Shown here: positions 50,617 through 59,082 of the stretch, in pieces | How the letters are laid out: every line of letters starts with the position of its first letter | Numbering within the stretch: the first letter of the stretch is position 1 | Source of the DNA: Sporosarcina luteola | GTDB taxonomy: Bacteria > Bacillota > Bacilli > Bacillales_A > Planococcaceae | DNA length: 64,000 nt | Reading direction: 5' to 3' | NCBI RefSeq assembly: GCF_023715585.1 | Contig: NZ_JAMBOK010000005.1 | Span: 62,001-126,000 of the forward strand | Notes under the pieces: generated by a model | The model's input: only the letters and a program-made list of their open reading frames with translations | Told to the model about the DNA's origin: nothing | Databases searched by the model: none | Made by a program: the position numbers and the translations under genes

Positions 50617-51973
50617 TTTCCAGCCAGGCGACTGATTCGACGTGGCTGCTTTGGGGGAACATGTCGACGGGTTGGACTTCTTTTGTCCTGTAGCCGCCGT
50701 CTTCCAAAATCCTCAAGTCGCGTGCCAGTGTTCCTGGGTTGCATGATACATAGACGACACGCTTCGGTTTGTATTCCAGGATTGTTTGTAAGAGTTTCTC
50801 GTCGCATCCTTTGCGCGGCGGGTCAACGACTAATACGTCGAAGCGTTTGCCTTCTGCGTACCATCTTGGGATGACGTTTTCCGCTGCGCCCGCTTCGAAG
50901 TGGGCGTTCGTTATGCCGTTCAATTCAGCGTTGCGTTTGGCGTCTTCGATCGCTTGCGGGACGATTTCTACTCCGTACACTTCCTTCGCTTTCTGGGCAA
51001 GGAACAGTGAAATGGTGCCGATCCCGCAGTATGCGTCGATGACCATTTCGTCGCCTGTCAGCTGTGCGTAGTCGAGTGCTTGCTTGTAAAGAACTTCGGT
51101 TTGCGCAGGGTTCACTTGATAGAAGGAGCGCGCCGATATTTCAAACTCGATGTCGCCGATCTTGTCGATGATGAATGACTTGCCGTAGAGAGGGAGCGTT
51201 TCATTTCCGAAGATGACGTTCGTCTTCTCTCCATTGACGTTTTGCATGATCGATGTCACTTCCGGTACAACTCGTTTGATGAGTTCGACAACGGCGTCTT
51301 TCTGCGGGAATTTTTTCTTCAACGTCACGAGGACAACCATGATTTCGCCTGTCGCCTTCCCTTTCCGGACGATCAGATGCCGAAGCATGCCACGATGGGA
51401 CTTTTCGTTGTACGCTTCAAGTCCAAGCGCATGCATTTCGTGTTTCAGCGTGGACATCAGTTCATCTGCCTCTTCACTTTGGATGATGCAGACGTCCGTG
51501 TCGATGATGTGATGGGAGCGCGACCGGTAAAATCCGGATACAACTTTTCCGTCCCGTTCGCTGAAGGGAATCTGGGATTTATTGCGATAGCGCCAAGGGT
51601 CTTCCATCCCTTTGACAGGGTGGACAGGCACGTGTGGCAACTTCGCGATGCGGTCGATGACGTCGCGGACCTGTTTTTGTTTTTGGATGAGCTGGCCTGC
51701 GTATGATAGATGTTGCAACTGGCAGCCGCCGCATTCCCAGAACACATGGCATGGCGGTTCCACGCGGTCCTCAGATGGCTTCGTCACATTTAACAGACGC
51801 GCAAATCCATAATTCTTCAGCGTTTTCCCGACTATGACCTCGACTTCCTCGCCAGGCAGTGCACCAGGTATAAAAAGCGGGTAGCCTTCCACTTTTGCAA
51901 CGCCTGATCCGTCATGGGTCAAATCCTCCACATGGACAGTGAGACGATCATTTTGATTCACAATAAAAGACAT
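50612..51973 (-). CDS. rlmD: 23S rRNA (uracil) methyltransferase, RlmD/RumA type
   Basis: This 453-residue protein has an N-terminal TRAM domain (about residues 1-60), a Fe-S cysteine set near [17 protein letters not shown] and a Rossmann methyltransferase. The catalytic features are [22 protein letters not shown] and the [10 protein letters not shown] / [14 protein letters not shown] pair. Methylates uracil C5 in 23S rRNA using SAM. The paralogue type (RlmC, RlmD or Bacillus YefA/YfjO-like RlmCD) cannot be decided here. The stop codon lies within duplicated junction of repeat E. Confidence 0.85.
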   Translation of the reverse strand: MSFIVNQNDRLTVHVEDLTHDGSGVAKVEGYPLFIPGALPGEEVEVIVGKTLKNYGFARLLNVTKPSEDRVEPPCHVFWECGGCQLQHLSYAGQLIQKQKQVRDVIDRIAKLPHVPVHPVKGMEDPWRYRNKSQIPFSERDGKVVSGFYRSRSHHIIDTDVCIIQSEEADELMSTLKHEMHALGLEAYNEKSHRGMLRHLIVRKGKATGEIMVVLVTLKKKFPQKDAVVELIKRVVPEVTSIMQNVNGEKTNVIFGNETLPLYGKSFIIDKIGDIEFEISARSFYQVNPAQTEVLYKQALDYAQLTGDEMVIDAYCGIGTISLFLAQKAKEVYGVEIVPQAIEDAKRNAELNGITNAHFEAGAAENVIPRWYAEGKRFDVLVVDPPRKGCDEKLLQTILEYKPKRVVYVSCNPGTLARDLRILEDGGYRTKEVQPVDMFPQSSHVESVAWLEI

Positions 51974-52083
51974 GTTTTTTCTTCCTCCAAATTTCGTATG
52001 TACTTAGTTTATCACAAAAGCGAGTGTCGGCAGGCATGCAAAGCGGAAGGTATTTCACTTACTCTAGACGAGACAAAGGTCCT

Positions 52084-52185
52084 AAAATGACGATAACTCT
52101 TGGGAAGTGACCGATAAGGAACTGAGCATGACCGATTAATTGTGAAAATGAGAGATAAGTTCCTGGAAATGATCGCTAAGTTTTC
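52084..52185. repeat. Degenerate ~20-bp tandem repeat
   Basis: Five imperfect units with a consensus near AAATGACCGATAAGTTCCTG run head to tail upstream of rlmD and downstream of the cyd terminator. Unit starts are roughly 52084, 52104, 52124, 52143 and 52165, so the period is 19-22 bp. Similar arrays of GATAAGTT units occur in other Bacillales intergenic regions. No coding function is supported. Confidence 0.6.
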
Positions 52186-52195
52186 AAGAAGCAAA

Positions 52196-52222
52196 AAAAC
52201 AGACGCACTGGACGTCTGTTTT
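52196..52222 (-). terminator. Terminator of the cytochrome bd operon
   Basis: AAAACAGACG pairs with CGTCTGTTTT around 7 nt, with seven T following on the minus strand. It lies 6 nt after the cydS stop. Confidence 0.88.
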
Positions 52223-52227
52223 CCACA

Positions 52228-52338
52228 TTACTCCTCTTTATCCGTAACCGAGCCATCTAGCGGCGCAATGAGAAACGCAACAACGATGGCTGCAATCAGG
52301 ATGATGAAAGGTGCATAGAAAATAATGAAATCAGTCAT
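52228..52338 (-). CDS. cydS: Cytochrome bd small subunit CydS
   Basis: This 36-residue single-pass membrane protein reads MTDFIIFYAPFIILIAAIV at its start and ends with an acidic DGSVTDKEE tail. Length, single helix and the location 15 bp after cydB match CydS, the third subunit seen in the Geobacillus cytochrome bd structure. The ATG at 52338 is 8 nt from GGGGG; an ATG two codons upstream is too close to it. It would stabilise CydAB. Terminator follows immediately. Confidence 0.75.
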   Translation of the reverse strand: MTDFIIFYAPFIILIAAIVVAFLIAPLDGSVTDKEE

Positions 52339-52352
52339 GCCCATAACCCCCT

Positions 52353-53378
52353 TTACACATGGAAATCCTTCTTCCCACGGACATATCCTTTATTGAACAG
52401 GAACAGTCGCATGAGCAGGACGAGCGACGGGATCAAGAGACCAAGTCCGAGAATGAACGCCACAATGAGTGAGATTGCCATCGCAGGATTCGTGAAACTA
52501 TCGTAAATCGTCAAATACGGGTACAGCAAATACGGATAATGCGACGCACCGTACCCGAAAAACGCAAAGATGAATTGGCCCATGAGCAAAATGAATGCCC
52601 ACCCGTAGTTGTGGCGCTTCCAAAGCAGCCAAACCGTTCCTGCAAACAACAGGAAGGAAATGAGGAACATCGGCCAAAACGTCTGGATGTTGCTGTAATG
52701 CTCGAAATTATGCCTCCGAAGCTCGAAAATGATGCCGCCTGCTGTAATGATCGTCGGCAATGACCAGATGAGCGCATATTTCCGGAGCAGGTCGGTCGCT
52801 TCCACGTCGCCGGCTTTATTCGCATACCATGTCAGGAACACTGCTGAAATGTACAGTGTTGCCGCAATGCTCAAGACGACGATCGACCACGTCAATGGGC
52901 TTGTGAATAGCAACCAGTAATCGAGCACCGGATTTCCATCCACCAATTCGATGAAGCCGCCTTCGGAAATCGTCAAGACAATTGACAGCGACGCGGGAAT
53001 CAATATACCCGCCAGACCATACATGAATGAATAGCCTTTATGGCCCCGCGCGCCGTATGTCTCGAACGCATAATACGAGCCGCGGATCGCAAGCAAGATG
53101 ATGCCAAGGCTGACAGGCACCAAGAGCGTCGTCCCGTAATAGAAAGCGGTCTTCGGGAAGAACCCGATGATCCCTACGAAGAAGAAGACTAGAAAAACGT
53201 TCGTCACTTCCCATACTGGAGATAAATAGCGCTGGATGACTTTCGTCAAAATACGCTGTTTACCAGTGAGTAAGCTGTATGCATTGAAAAAACCAGCTCC
53301 GAAATCGATGGCGCCTACGAGAATATAACCGAAAAGGAATGTCCAAAGAACCGAAATCCCTAAAATCTCCAAGTTCAT
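52353..53378 (-). CDS. cydB: Cytochrome bd ubiquinol oxidase subunit II
   Basis: This 341-residue protein has eight or nine membrane helices and CydB-type segments ILVGAIDFGAGFFNAYSLL and GYSFMYGLAGILIPASLSIV. It pairs with CydA to reduce oxygen to water in microaerobic respiration. Its start overlaps the cydA stop by 4 nt (ATGA), so the two are coupled. Confidence 0.92.
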   Translation of the reverse strand: MNLEILGISVLWTFLFGYILVGAIDFGAGFFNAYSLLTGKQRILTKVIQRYLSPVWEVTNVFLVFFFVGIIGFFPKTAFYYGTTLLVPVSLGIILLAIRGSYYAFETYGARGHKGYSFMYGLAGILIPASLSIVLTISEGGFIELVDGNPVLDYWLLFTSPLTWSIVVLSIAATLYISAVFLTWYANKAGDVEATDLLRKYALIWSLPTIITAGGIIFELRRHNFEHYSNIQTFWPMFLISFLLFAGTVWLLWKRHNYGWAFILLMGQFIFAFFGYGASHYPYLLYPYLTIYDSFTNPAMAISLIVAFILGLGLLIPSLVLLMRLFLFNKGYVRGKKDFHV

Positions 53379-54721
53379 TGTACATCACCGCCCTTTTCCA
53401 TATGACGATCTTCCAATTCACGTTCGACTGGATTGTTCCGGAACATCCGTCGCAGAACGACGACACTTCCGATGCCAAGGATGATGTACAACCCTGCGAA
53501 CAACATGAGCATCAAGTCGACTTGCCCGCTCGTCGTTGCGGCATCCTCGACGCGCATGATCTTCCGAAGGATCCACGGCTGCCGTCCAACTTCCGCAAGC
53601 CACCAACCAGATTCGATGGCGATAATTGTAAGCGGTGCTCCGAGGACAATGAGCCAGCGGAACCATTTTGTCGATACTCGTTTCCATCCACGGTTGATAC
53701 CAATCCAGTACAATGCGGAAAGGATTGTCATCCACATGCCAATGAAGACCATGATGTTGAATAAATAATGGATATAAAGCGGAGGTATTTCATCCTCCGG
53801 GAACTGATCCAGACCGATCACTTCCGCTTTCGGATTATTATGTGCGAGCATAGAAAGCCCGAACGGAATGTTAATGGCATACTTCACTTCCCCGTCTTTC
53901 AACACACCTAATAAGACGAGCGGAGCATTTTCCTGCGTTTCAAAATGCCACTCTGCCGCAGCAAGTTTTTCGGGTTGGTACTCAGCTAAATATTTACCGG
54001 AGAAATCCCCGATTATTGCTGTAGCGATAGAGAACACAAATCCTAATTTCATTGTTAAATAGAGGGCTTTCTTATGATAAACATGATTGGATCCCTTCAA
54101 TAAACGGAATGCCGCAATCGCTGCCAGCACAAACGCCGCAGTCATATATGCCGTGATGACGACATGCGCCACTTTCGTCGGCATTGCCGGGTTGAACATC
54201 GCAATAATCGGATTGATATTGACGATTTCCCCGTCCACGATGTCAAATCCTCGAGGCGCATTCATGAATGCATTGACCATTGTGATGAAAACAGCGGAAA
54301 ACGAAGCGCCGATTGCAACCGGCACTAATAAAAGCAAATGCTTTTTCTGATTCTCAAACCGATCCCATGTGTATAAATAAATCCCGAGGAAGATAGCTTC
54401 AAAAAAGAAAGCGAACGTTTCCATGAATAACGGAAGCGCTATGACATTTCCCGCGAACTCCATAAAGTTCGGCCACAGCAATGACAATTGCAGTCCAATC
54501 GCGGTTCCTGTAACAACTCCGACAGCCACTGTAATGATGAAACCACGCGCCCACCGTCTGGCAAGCAAGATATAATGTTCATCGTTTTTCTTAATGCCCA
54601 CCCACTGTGCAATCATGATCATGAGTGGGACGCCGACGCCGATTGTCGCGTAAATAATATGGAACGATAATGTAAGTTCTGTCAGCACACGCGAATAAAA
54701 AACGGCTTCTTCATTCCCCAT
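53375..54721 (-). CDS. cydA: Cytochrome bd ubiquinol oxidase subunit I
   Basis: This 448-residue haem-bearing subunit has about nine helices. The first helix carries the haem-ligand His (LSFHIIYATIGVG), and GRQPWILR lies near the quinol site. The Q-loop is of the short type common in Bacillota. It starts at 54721 with AGGAGG 5 nt upstream, just after the 31-residue membrane protein gene. Confidence 0.93.
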   Translation of the reverse strand: MGNEEAVFYSRVLTELTLSFHIIYATIGVGVPLMIMIAQWVGIKKNDEHYILLARRWARGFIITVAVGVVTGTAIGLQLSLLWPNFMEFAGNVIALPLFMETFAFFFEAIFLGIYLYTWDRFENQKKHLLLLVPVAIGASFSAVFITMVNAFMNAPRGFDIVDGEIVNINPIIAMFNPAMPTKVAHVVITAYMTAAFVLAAIAAFRLLKGSNHVYHKKALYLTMKLGFVFSIATAIIGDFSGKYLAEYQPEKLAAAEWHFETQENAPLVLLGVLKDGEVKYAINIPFGLSMLAHNNPKAEVIGLDQFPEDEIPPLYIHYLFNIMVFIGMWMTILSALYWIGINRGWKRVSTKWFRWLIVLGAPLTIIAIESGWWLAEVGRQPWILRKIMRVEDAATTSGQVDLMLMLFAGLYIILGIGSVVVLRRMFRNNPVERELEDRHMEKGGDVQ

Positions 54722-54734
54722 TTATTTTCCTCCT

Positions 54735-54830
54735 TCAACTTCCAAAAATTCTACCGACAATTGAAAGCAGCATGATTCCAGCCACTGCAAAGACAAGCCA
54801 CATGAGCCACTTCTCTTGTTTCTTATACAC
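54735..54830 (-). CDS. 31-residue membrane protein upstream of cydA
   Basis: A GTG start at 54830 lies 6 nt behind GGAGGG and encodes MYKKQEKWLMWLVFAVAGIM, followed by a short hydrophobic stretch ending LSIVGRIFGS. It has one predicted helix and ends 13 nt before the cydA start, with AAGGAGGAAA between them. Position suggests co-translation with CydA and possible association with the oxidase. It does not look like CydX or CydS in sequence. Novel or unnamed small subunit is possible. Confidence 0.6.
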   Translation of the reverse strand: MYKKQEKWLMWLVFAVAGIMLLSIVGRIFGS

Positions 54831-54918
54831 GGAATCCCTCCGTCCTTAAAATTCCCATTAGATAACTGTTCATTACTTTTCCCTATTTATGATTGAAATA
54901 ACAGGATAGTCATATGAA

Positions 54919-54936
54919 TTGTGAAATGTTTTCAAC
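54919..54936. promoter_or_regulatory. Possible Rex-like operator
   Basis: TTGTGAAATGTTTTCAA resembles the Rex box TTGTGAAN4TTCACAA in its left half, with a degenerate right half. It lies about 90 bp upstream of the cyd operon start, where redox control by Rex would be expected. The match is partial. Confidence 0.35.
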
Positions 54937-54949
54937 CGACGTATTGCTC

Positions 54950-54978
54950 TTGAGACTATTTGGAATCTTGTGTATAAT
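54950..54978 (+). promoter_or_regulatory. Sigma-A promoter of the Nudix gene
   Basis: TTGAGA and TATAAT are separated by exactly 17 bp, and lie 27 bp before the Nudix ATG. The predicted start of transcription is about 54985. Confidence 0.85.
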
Positions 54979-55004
54979 AAAGAGATTAAAGAGAGGTGAA
55001 CACG

Positions 55005-55439
55005 ATGGAGATTAAAAGAAAAGTGTTAGCTTACATTACGAAGGATGACAATGGAGATCGGAAACTCCTTGTGTTCGAGCATAAGAATAATCCCGAAGCT
55101 GGTTGGCAAGTGCCAGGCGGAACAATTGAAGAGGATGAATTGCTTTTAGACGCGCTCTACCGCGAAATCGAAGAGGAAACCGGCATTCGCCGGGAGCAAC
55201 TTCAGTTAAATGGCAAAGTGATTAAGGAGAATTATTTTCCTGAGAATCGGCCGAATGTCATCCATGAGCGGAATATCTTTCATCTCACCTATATCGGCGA
55301 GGAAGAAGCCGAATGGGACACTTGTGTCAACAGTACCGGCAAGGACAACGGCATGATCTTCCATTGCCGCTGGGTTCCGGTGAATGAATTGCCTGAGTTG
55401 GCCGCAAGTCAGGATAAAGCGCTCGATTTCATTATTTGA
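55005..55439 (+). CDS. Nudix hydrolase
   Basis: This 144-residue protein has a full Nudix box, GGTIEEDE to REIEEETGI (residues about 39-61), matching Gx5Ex7REUxEExGU. It would hydrolyse a nucleoside-diphosphate-linked substrate using Mg2+. The substrate is unknown. The ATG at 55005 has AGAGGTG upstream; 54996 is the alternative. A strong sigma-A promoter sits directly before it. Convergent with dagK. Confidence 0.88.
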   Translation: MEIKRKVLAYITKDDNGDRKLLVFEHKNNPEAGWQVPGGTIEEDELLLDALYREIEEETGIRREQLQLNGKVIKENYFPENRPNVIHERNIFHLTYIGEEEAEWDTCVNSTGKDNGMIFHCRWVPVNELPELAASQDKALDFII

Positions 55440-55509
55440 GGCGAATTACTAGAGTCCTTGTGCAAGTATTTGAGTTTACTTGAACCCTTGGTATATCCGC
55501 AAAAAATAA

Positions 55510-55540
55510 AAGCTGCATGGAATTCAATCCAATGCAGCTT
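55510..55540. terminator. Terminator overlapping the dagK stop codon
   Basis: AAGCTGCAT pairs with ATGCAGCTT around a 13-nt loop that contains the dagK stop codon (55524-55526), followed on the minus strand by TTATTTTTT. It also serves the convergent Nudix gene. Confidence 0.8.
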
Positions 55541-56471
55541 CTTCATTTTCTCGATCATTATCAATTCGATCCTGCTCACGCAATTGGTCGAGAGGAGCGA
55601 ACATTTCAATATGGCGATATCTGTTTTCAAAAGTGGCAGGAAGGGTTCCGCCGTATTCCCCATCCAAGTTCAGGAGCACTTCTTCGGACGATGTGATTGT
55701 CACTTTCGAAGGCTTTGCGGAGATGACGAGCGGATCATCCAAATGCTCGCCGCGCAATGCTAATGTGACAATCCTGATGAATTCGGCCATATTACATTTC
55801 TTTAAAACTAATAATGTAAATTTGCCGTCATTGATGCTTGAGTTCGGCGCCAATTTTTCAAGGCCGCCGACAGAATTCGTCAAGCCGACGAGGAAGAGCA
55901 TCACTTCCCCTTCAAACACTTCATCATCATACTCGATTTTCACATTACTCGAATGGATGGAAGGGAGCATTTCAATCCCTTTCAAATAATAGGCGAGCTG
56001 GCCGAGAACCGTCTTGAGCTTGCTTGGCACTTCATATGTCAGCTCCGTCATACGCCCGCCGCCTGCGATGTTGATGAAATGGCGGTCGTTCATGAGGCCG
56101 ACGTCAACCGGGATCGTCTCACCGCGGACGATGATGTCGATCGCTTCGTCAATATCCCTAGGGATTCGCAATGCTCTCGCAAAGTCATTCGTCGTGCCGG
56201 TCGGAATAAGCCCGATTGTCGGCCGTTTTTCAAATGGAGAGACCCCGGCGACGACTTCGTTCAACGTTCCATCACCGCCTGATGCGATGATGACGTCAAA
56301 GCCCCTTTCCACGGCTTTTCTCGCCGCTTCAGTTGCATCGCCTTCCGCCGTAGTTGCATGTACGGATGTTTCATAGCCGGCCACTTCCAGCTTTTCCAAT
56401 ACTTCAGCCAGGTGCTTCCGGAATAGTTCACGTCCTGCTGTCGGGTTATAAATGATTCTTGCACGCTTCAT
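55524..56471 (-). CDS. dagK: Diacylglycerol kinase DagK
   Basis: This 315-residue soluble lipid kinase starts RIIYNPTAGRE and carries the catalytic IIASGGDGTLNEVV motif and IPTGTTNDFARAL. It phosphorylates diacylglycerol released by lipoteichoic-acid synthesis to phosphatidic acid. The C-terminal EEAALD is encoded inside the terminator hairpin, so the last codons and the terminator overlap. Monocistronic. Confidence 0.9.
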   Translation of the reverse strand: MKRARIIYNPTAGRELFRKHLAEVLEKLEVAGYETSVHATTAEGDATEAARKAVERGFDVIIASGGDGTLNEVVAGVSPFEKRPTIGLIPTGTTNDFARALRIPRDIDEAIDIIVRGETIPVDVGLMNDRHFINIAGGGRMTELTYEVPSKLKTVLGQLAYYLKGIEMLPSIHSSNVKIEYDDEVFEGEVMLFLVGLTNSVGGLEKLAPNSSINDGKFTLLVLKKCNMAEFIRIVTLALRGEHLDDPLVISAKPSKVTITSSEEVLLNLDGEYGGTLPATFENRYRHIEMFAPLDQLREQDRIDNDRENEEAALD

Positions 56472-56581
56472 ACATGTTCCCTCTCAATTCATACAAAATG
56501 CAATGCTTGCAGTCGTCAATAATCCAATCATCAATCGCTTACTTGGACTATCGGTCATGCTAAAAAGTTCCCACTGCAGTT

Positions 56582-57151
56582 TTATTTCGTCTGCTGTAAT
56601 GCGGGCATGACCGTTTTGCGGATATCTTCGTATACGGTGAGCCATAATTCAGGCTGGGTCGTATAAAGCTTCATCAGTTCAGAAATGAATTCCCGCTGTT
56701 TCTCTTCAAAATCAGGCGCTTCTTTCGCAGGGAGTTGTTTGCGGCGCTCCATTACATCCTCCTGGATGGAAGCTGCACGTGGTCCCCACTTCGCCAGTAC
56801 TTCGCCTTCCTTATCAAGCAGCAGGTAGATTGGAATTGAGCGGCCGCCATTTGTCAGATGCCTGTCAATCAAATCTGTGTCTTCATCCCGATAGACCGCC
56901 CGTACATCCAGGTCAGCGGCTTCTGCAATCCGGCGCAGGATCGGATTGTTCATCATTGCGTCCCCGCACCAATCTTCCGTTATGACTAGTATATTGGGCT
57001 TTTCCGTTTTTGCTATTTCGATAAATGCATCGTCTTGAGGTACATCGAATTTTTCATAAATGCTGAAGCTGTTTTCTTTATGTTTGTCCATGCGATCCAT
57101 GTAATCTGCAAGTGAAATCGCTTCCTCGAAATATTGCTTTTCAGTTTTCAT
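56582..57151 (-). CDS. Thioredoxin-fold protein with WCGDA in place of WCxxC
   Basis: This 189-residue protein has the thioredoxin pattern NILVITEDWCGDAMMNNPIL, in which the second cysteine of CxxC is replaced by Ala, and a cis-Pro-like SIPIYLLLD. It belongs to a Bacillota thioredoxin-like family with no established role. A single Cys fits a protein-binding or peroxidase-like role more than disulfide exchange. The ATG at 57151 has AAGGAG upstream. It stands alone between dagK and the repeat cluster at 57.2 kb. Confidence 0.75.
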   Translation of the reverse strand: MKTEKQYFEEAISLADYMDRMDKHKENSFSIYEKFDVPQDDAFIEIAKTEKPNILVITEDWCGDAMMNNPILRRIAEAADLDVRAVYRDEDTDLIDRHLTNGGRSIPIYLLLDKEGEVLAKWGPRAASIQEDVMERRKQLPAKEAPDFEEKQREFISELMKLYTTQPELWLTVYEDIRKTVMPALQQTK

Positions 57152-57195
57152 TCCGACACTCCTTTTTTATTATTATAATTGAAATATGATGATAC

Positions 57196-57387
57196 CGGAT
57201 TTCCGCTACAGGCCGCTTTCCAATCGAACAGCGAAGGGTTCGATTTGCCGTATTTCTGCGCTTTTTGCAGAAATCAAGGAAGCCTGCAATCAATATCCTG
57301 CTCCCTTAGGGGCGCAGAAAACATTGCTCGTAACGCTACGCTTTTACTCGCAAACGCCGTTCTTCGTTACGATGTTCGCTCCAATCC
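57196..57387. repeat. GC-rich dispersed repeat, copy 3
   Basis: The sequence from GGATTTCCGC to GCTCCAATC shares the blocks CTCCCTTAGGGGCGCAG, CTCGTAACGCTACGCTT and CCGTTCTTCGTTACG with the repeat at 21504 (opposite strand), but lacks the outer TTGATT edges. Diverged member of the same family. Confidence 0.6.
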
Positions 57388-57473
57388 TGCATCTAATAAA
57401 TAAAAAGTATTCATTTTCTTAAGTGTACGGCTATTCGCTGCCCGAATCAAATAGGATGCAAAACAAAAGCAGA

Positions 57474-57571
57474 GGGCGCTCGCTCAGCTGCGACAGGCAT
57501 AAGGCAAAGATACAGAGTGGCGTTCTATGCCACTCAGGAGCTTTGACTTATGACCCGAGTAGCTAGCGCCC
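57474..57571. repeat. 98-bp imperfect palindromic element
   Basis: GGGCGCTCGCTCAGCTGCGA on the left is mirrored by TAGCTAGCGCCC on the right, with GGCATAAGGCAAAG opposite CTTTGACTTATGACC inside, and a GAGTGGC/GCCACTC hairpin in the centre. It lies in the 500-bp gap between the thioredoxin-like gene and gatB. The extended fold looks like a stable RNA stem. Confidence 0.65.
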
Positions 57572-57601
57572 GGAGCTAGACGTGAAAAAACGTTAAAACG
57601 C

Positions 57602-57634
57602 CCTATACGGAAACTTTCGCAAGATCCGTATAGG
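57602..57634 (-). terminator. Terminator of the gatCAB operon
   Basis: CCTATACGGA pairs with TCCGTATAGG around 13 nt; GCGTTTTAACG follows on the minus strand, then T6 farther on. It lies 18 nt after gatB. Confidence 0.8.
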
Positions 57635-57651
57635 ACGATTCAATTTCGGAC

Positions 57652-59082
57652 TTATCGCTTGTTGATTTCCTCAAGGAGGATTTTATTCACTAATGGCGGG
57701 TTTGCTTGTCCCTTTGTTGCTTTCATGACTTGTCCGACGAGGAAGCCGACTGCGCGGTCCTTACCGTTTTTGAAGTCTTCGATCGATTGTTCATTCGCAT
57801 CGAGAATTTCCGTCACGATTGTGCGGAGTGTGCCTTCGTCGGAAATTTGGACAAGGCCTTTCTCTTTTACGATGTCAGCGGCATTCCCACCGTTTTCGAT
57901 CAGTTCTTTAAACACTTTCTTAGCGATTTTAGAAGAAATTGTGCCATCCGTGATCAATTTGATCATGCTGGATAGACCTTCCGGCGTGAGTGCCGTGTCA
58001 TGCAGCTCTTTCTGCTCCGCATTCAAGTACGCAGAAACTTCGCCCATCAGCCAGTTGGAAGCGAGCTTCGCATCCGCTCCCGCTTCAACCGTTGCGTCAA
58101 AGAAATCGGACATCTCTTTCGTCAACGTCAATACATGTGCGTCATATTCGGACAGTTCCAAATCATTGACATACCTAGCTTTACGCGCATCCGGAAGCTC
58201 CGGGATTTCCGCGCGGACACGTTCCTTCCATTCTTGATCGATATGAATTTCCGGGAGATCCGGGTCATTGATGAAGCGGTAGTCATTTGCACTGCCTTTG
58301 ATACGCATGAGTACAGTTTGGCCAGTTGCCTCGTCATAGCGGCGCGTTTCTTGTTGGATTTCCTCGCCGGACAGAAGAATTTTTTCCTGGCGCTCGACTT
58401 CATTCGCAATTCCTCTGCGCACGAAGTTGAAGGAGTTCAAGTTTTTCAATTCGGTTTTCGTTCCGAATTTCTCTTGCCCGAATGGACGCAATGAAATATT
58501 GGCGTCACAGCGCAAGGAGCCTTCCTCCATACGAACGTCCGAAACGCCTGTATATTGGATGATCGCTTTCAGTTTTTCAAGGAATGCATACGCTTCTTCC
58601 GGAGAGCGGATATCCGCTTCCGTAACGATCTCTATCAACGGCGTACCTTGACGATTCAAGTCGACGAGGGAATAACCGTTGTCGGAGTGCGTCAATTTAC
58701 CTGCATCCTCTTCAAGATGGACGCGTTCGATGCGGATTTTTTTCTTTTTGCCTTCGACTTCGATTTCAATCCAACCGTTTTGGCCGACTGGACGCTTGTC
58801 CTGGGAAATTTGATAAGCCGCCGGGTTATCAGGATAGAAATAATGCTTCCTGTCGAAATTCATGACATCGGCAACTTCACAGTTCAGCGCCATGGAAGCT
58901 TTCATACCAAAGTCTACTGCTTGCTTATTCAACGTCGGAAGTGTTCCTGGGTATGCCAAGTCCTTCACATGGATATTCATATTCGGCTCTGCACCGTAAT
59001 GGGATGGAGCCGGAGAAAAGATTTTTGTATCCGTTTTTAGTTCAACGTGGACTTCAAGTCCTACAATCGTTTCAAAGTTCAT
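57652..59082 (-). CDS. gatB: Asp/Glu-tRNA amidotransferase subunit B
   Basis: This 476-residue subunit has the conserved [14 protein letters not shown] and [17 protein letters not shown] segments of GatB and a C-terminal tRNA-binding GatB_Yqey domain (about residues 325-476). With GatA and GatC it converts Glu-tRNA(Gln) or Asp-tRNA(Asn) into the amidated form in the cytosol. The start overlaps the gatA stop codon by one base. Confidence 0.95.
   Translation of the reverse strand: MNFETIVGLEVHVELKTDTKIFSPAPSHYGAEPNMNIHVKDLAYPGTLPTLNKQAVDFGMKASMALNCEVADVMNFDRKHYFYPDNPAAYQISQDKRPVGQNGWIEIEVEGKKKKIRIERVHLEEDAGKLTHSDNGYSLVDLNRQGTPLIEIVTEADIRSPEEAYAFLEKLKAIIQYTGVSDVRMEEGSLRCDANISLRPFGQEKFGTKTELKNLNSFNFVRRGIANEVERQEKILLSGEEIQQETRRYDEATGQTVLMRIKGSANDYRFINDPDLPEIHIDQEWKERVRAEIPELPDARKARYVNDLELSEYDAHVLTLTKEMSDFFDATVEAGADAKLASNWLMGEVSAYLNAEQKELHDTALTPEGLSSMIKLITDGTISSKIAKKVFKELIENGGNAADIVKEKGLVQISDEGTLRTIVTEILDANEQSIEDFKNGKDRAVGFLVGQVMKATKGQANPPLVNKILLEEINKR

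Noticed and set aside
52012..52194. A 60-codon minus-strand frame upstream of rlmD.
   Set aside because: It is a read-through of the ~20-bp tandem repeat, without a ribosome binding site or family resemblance.
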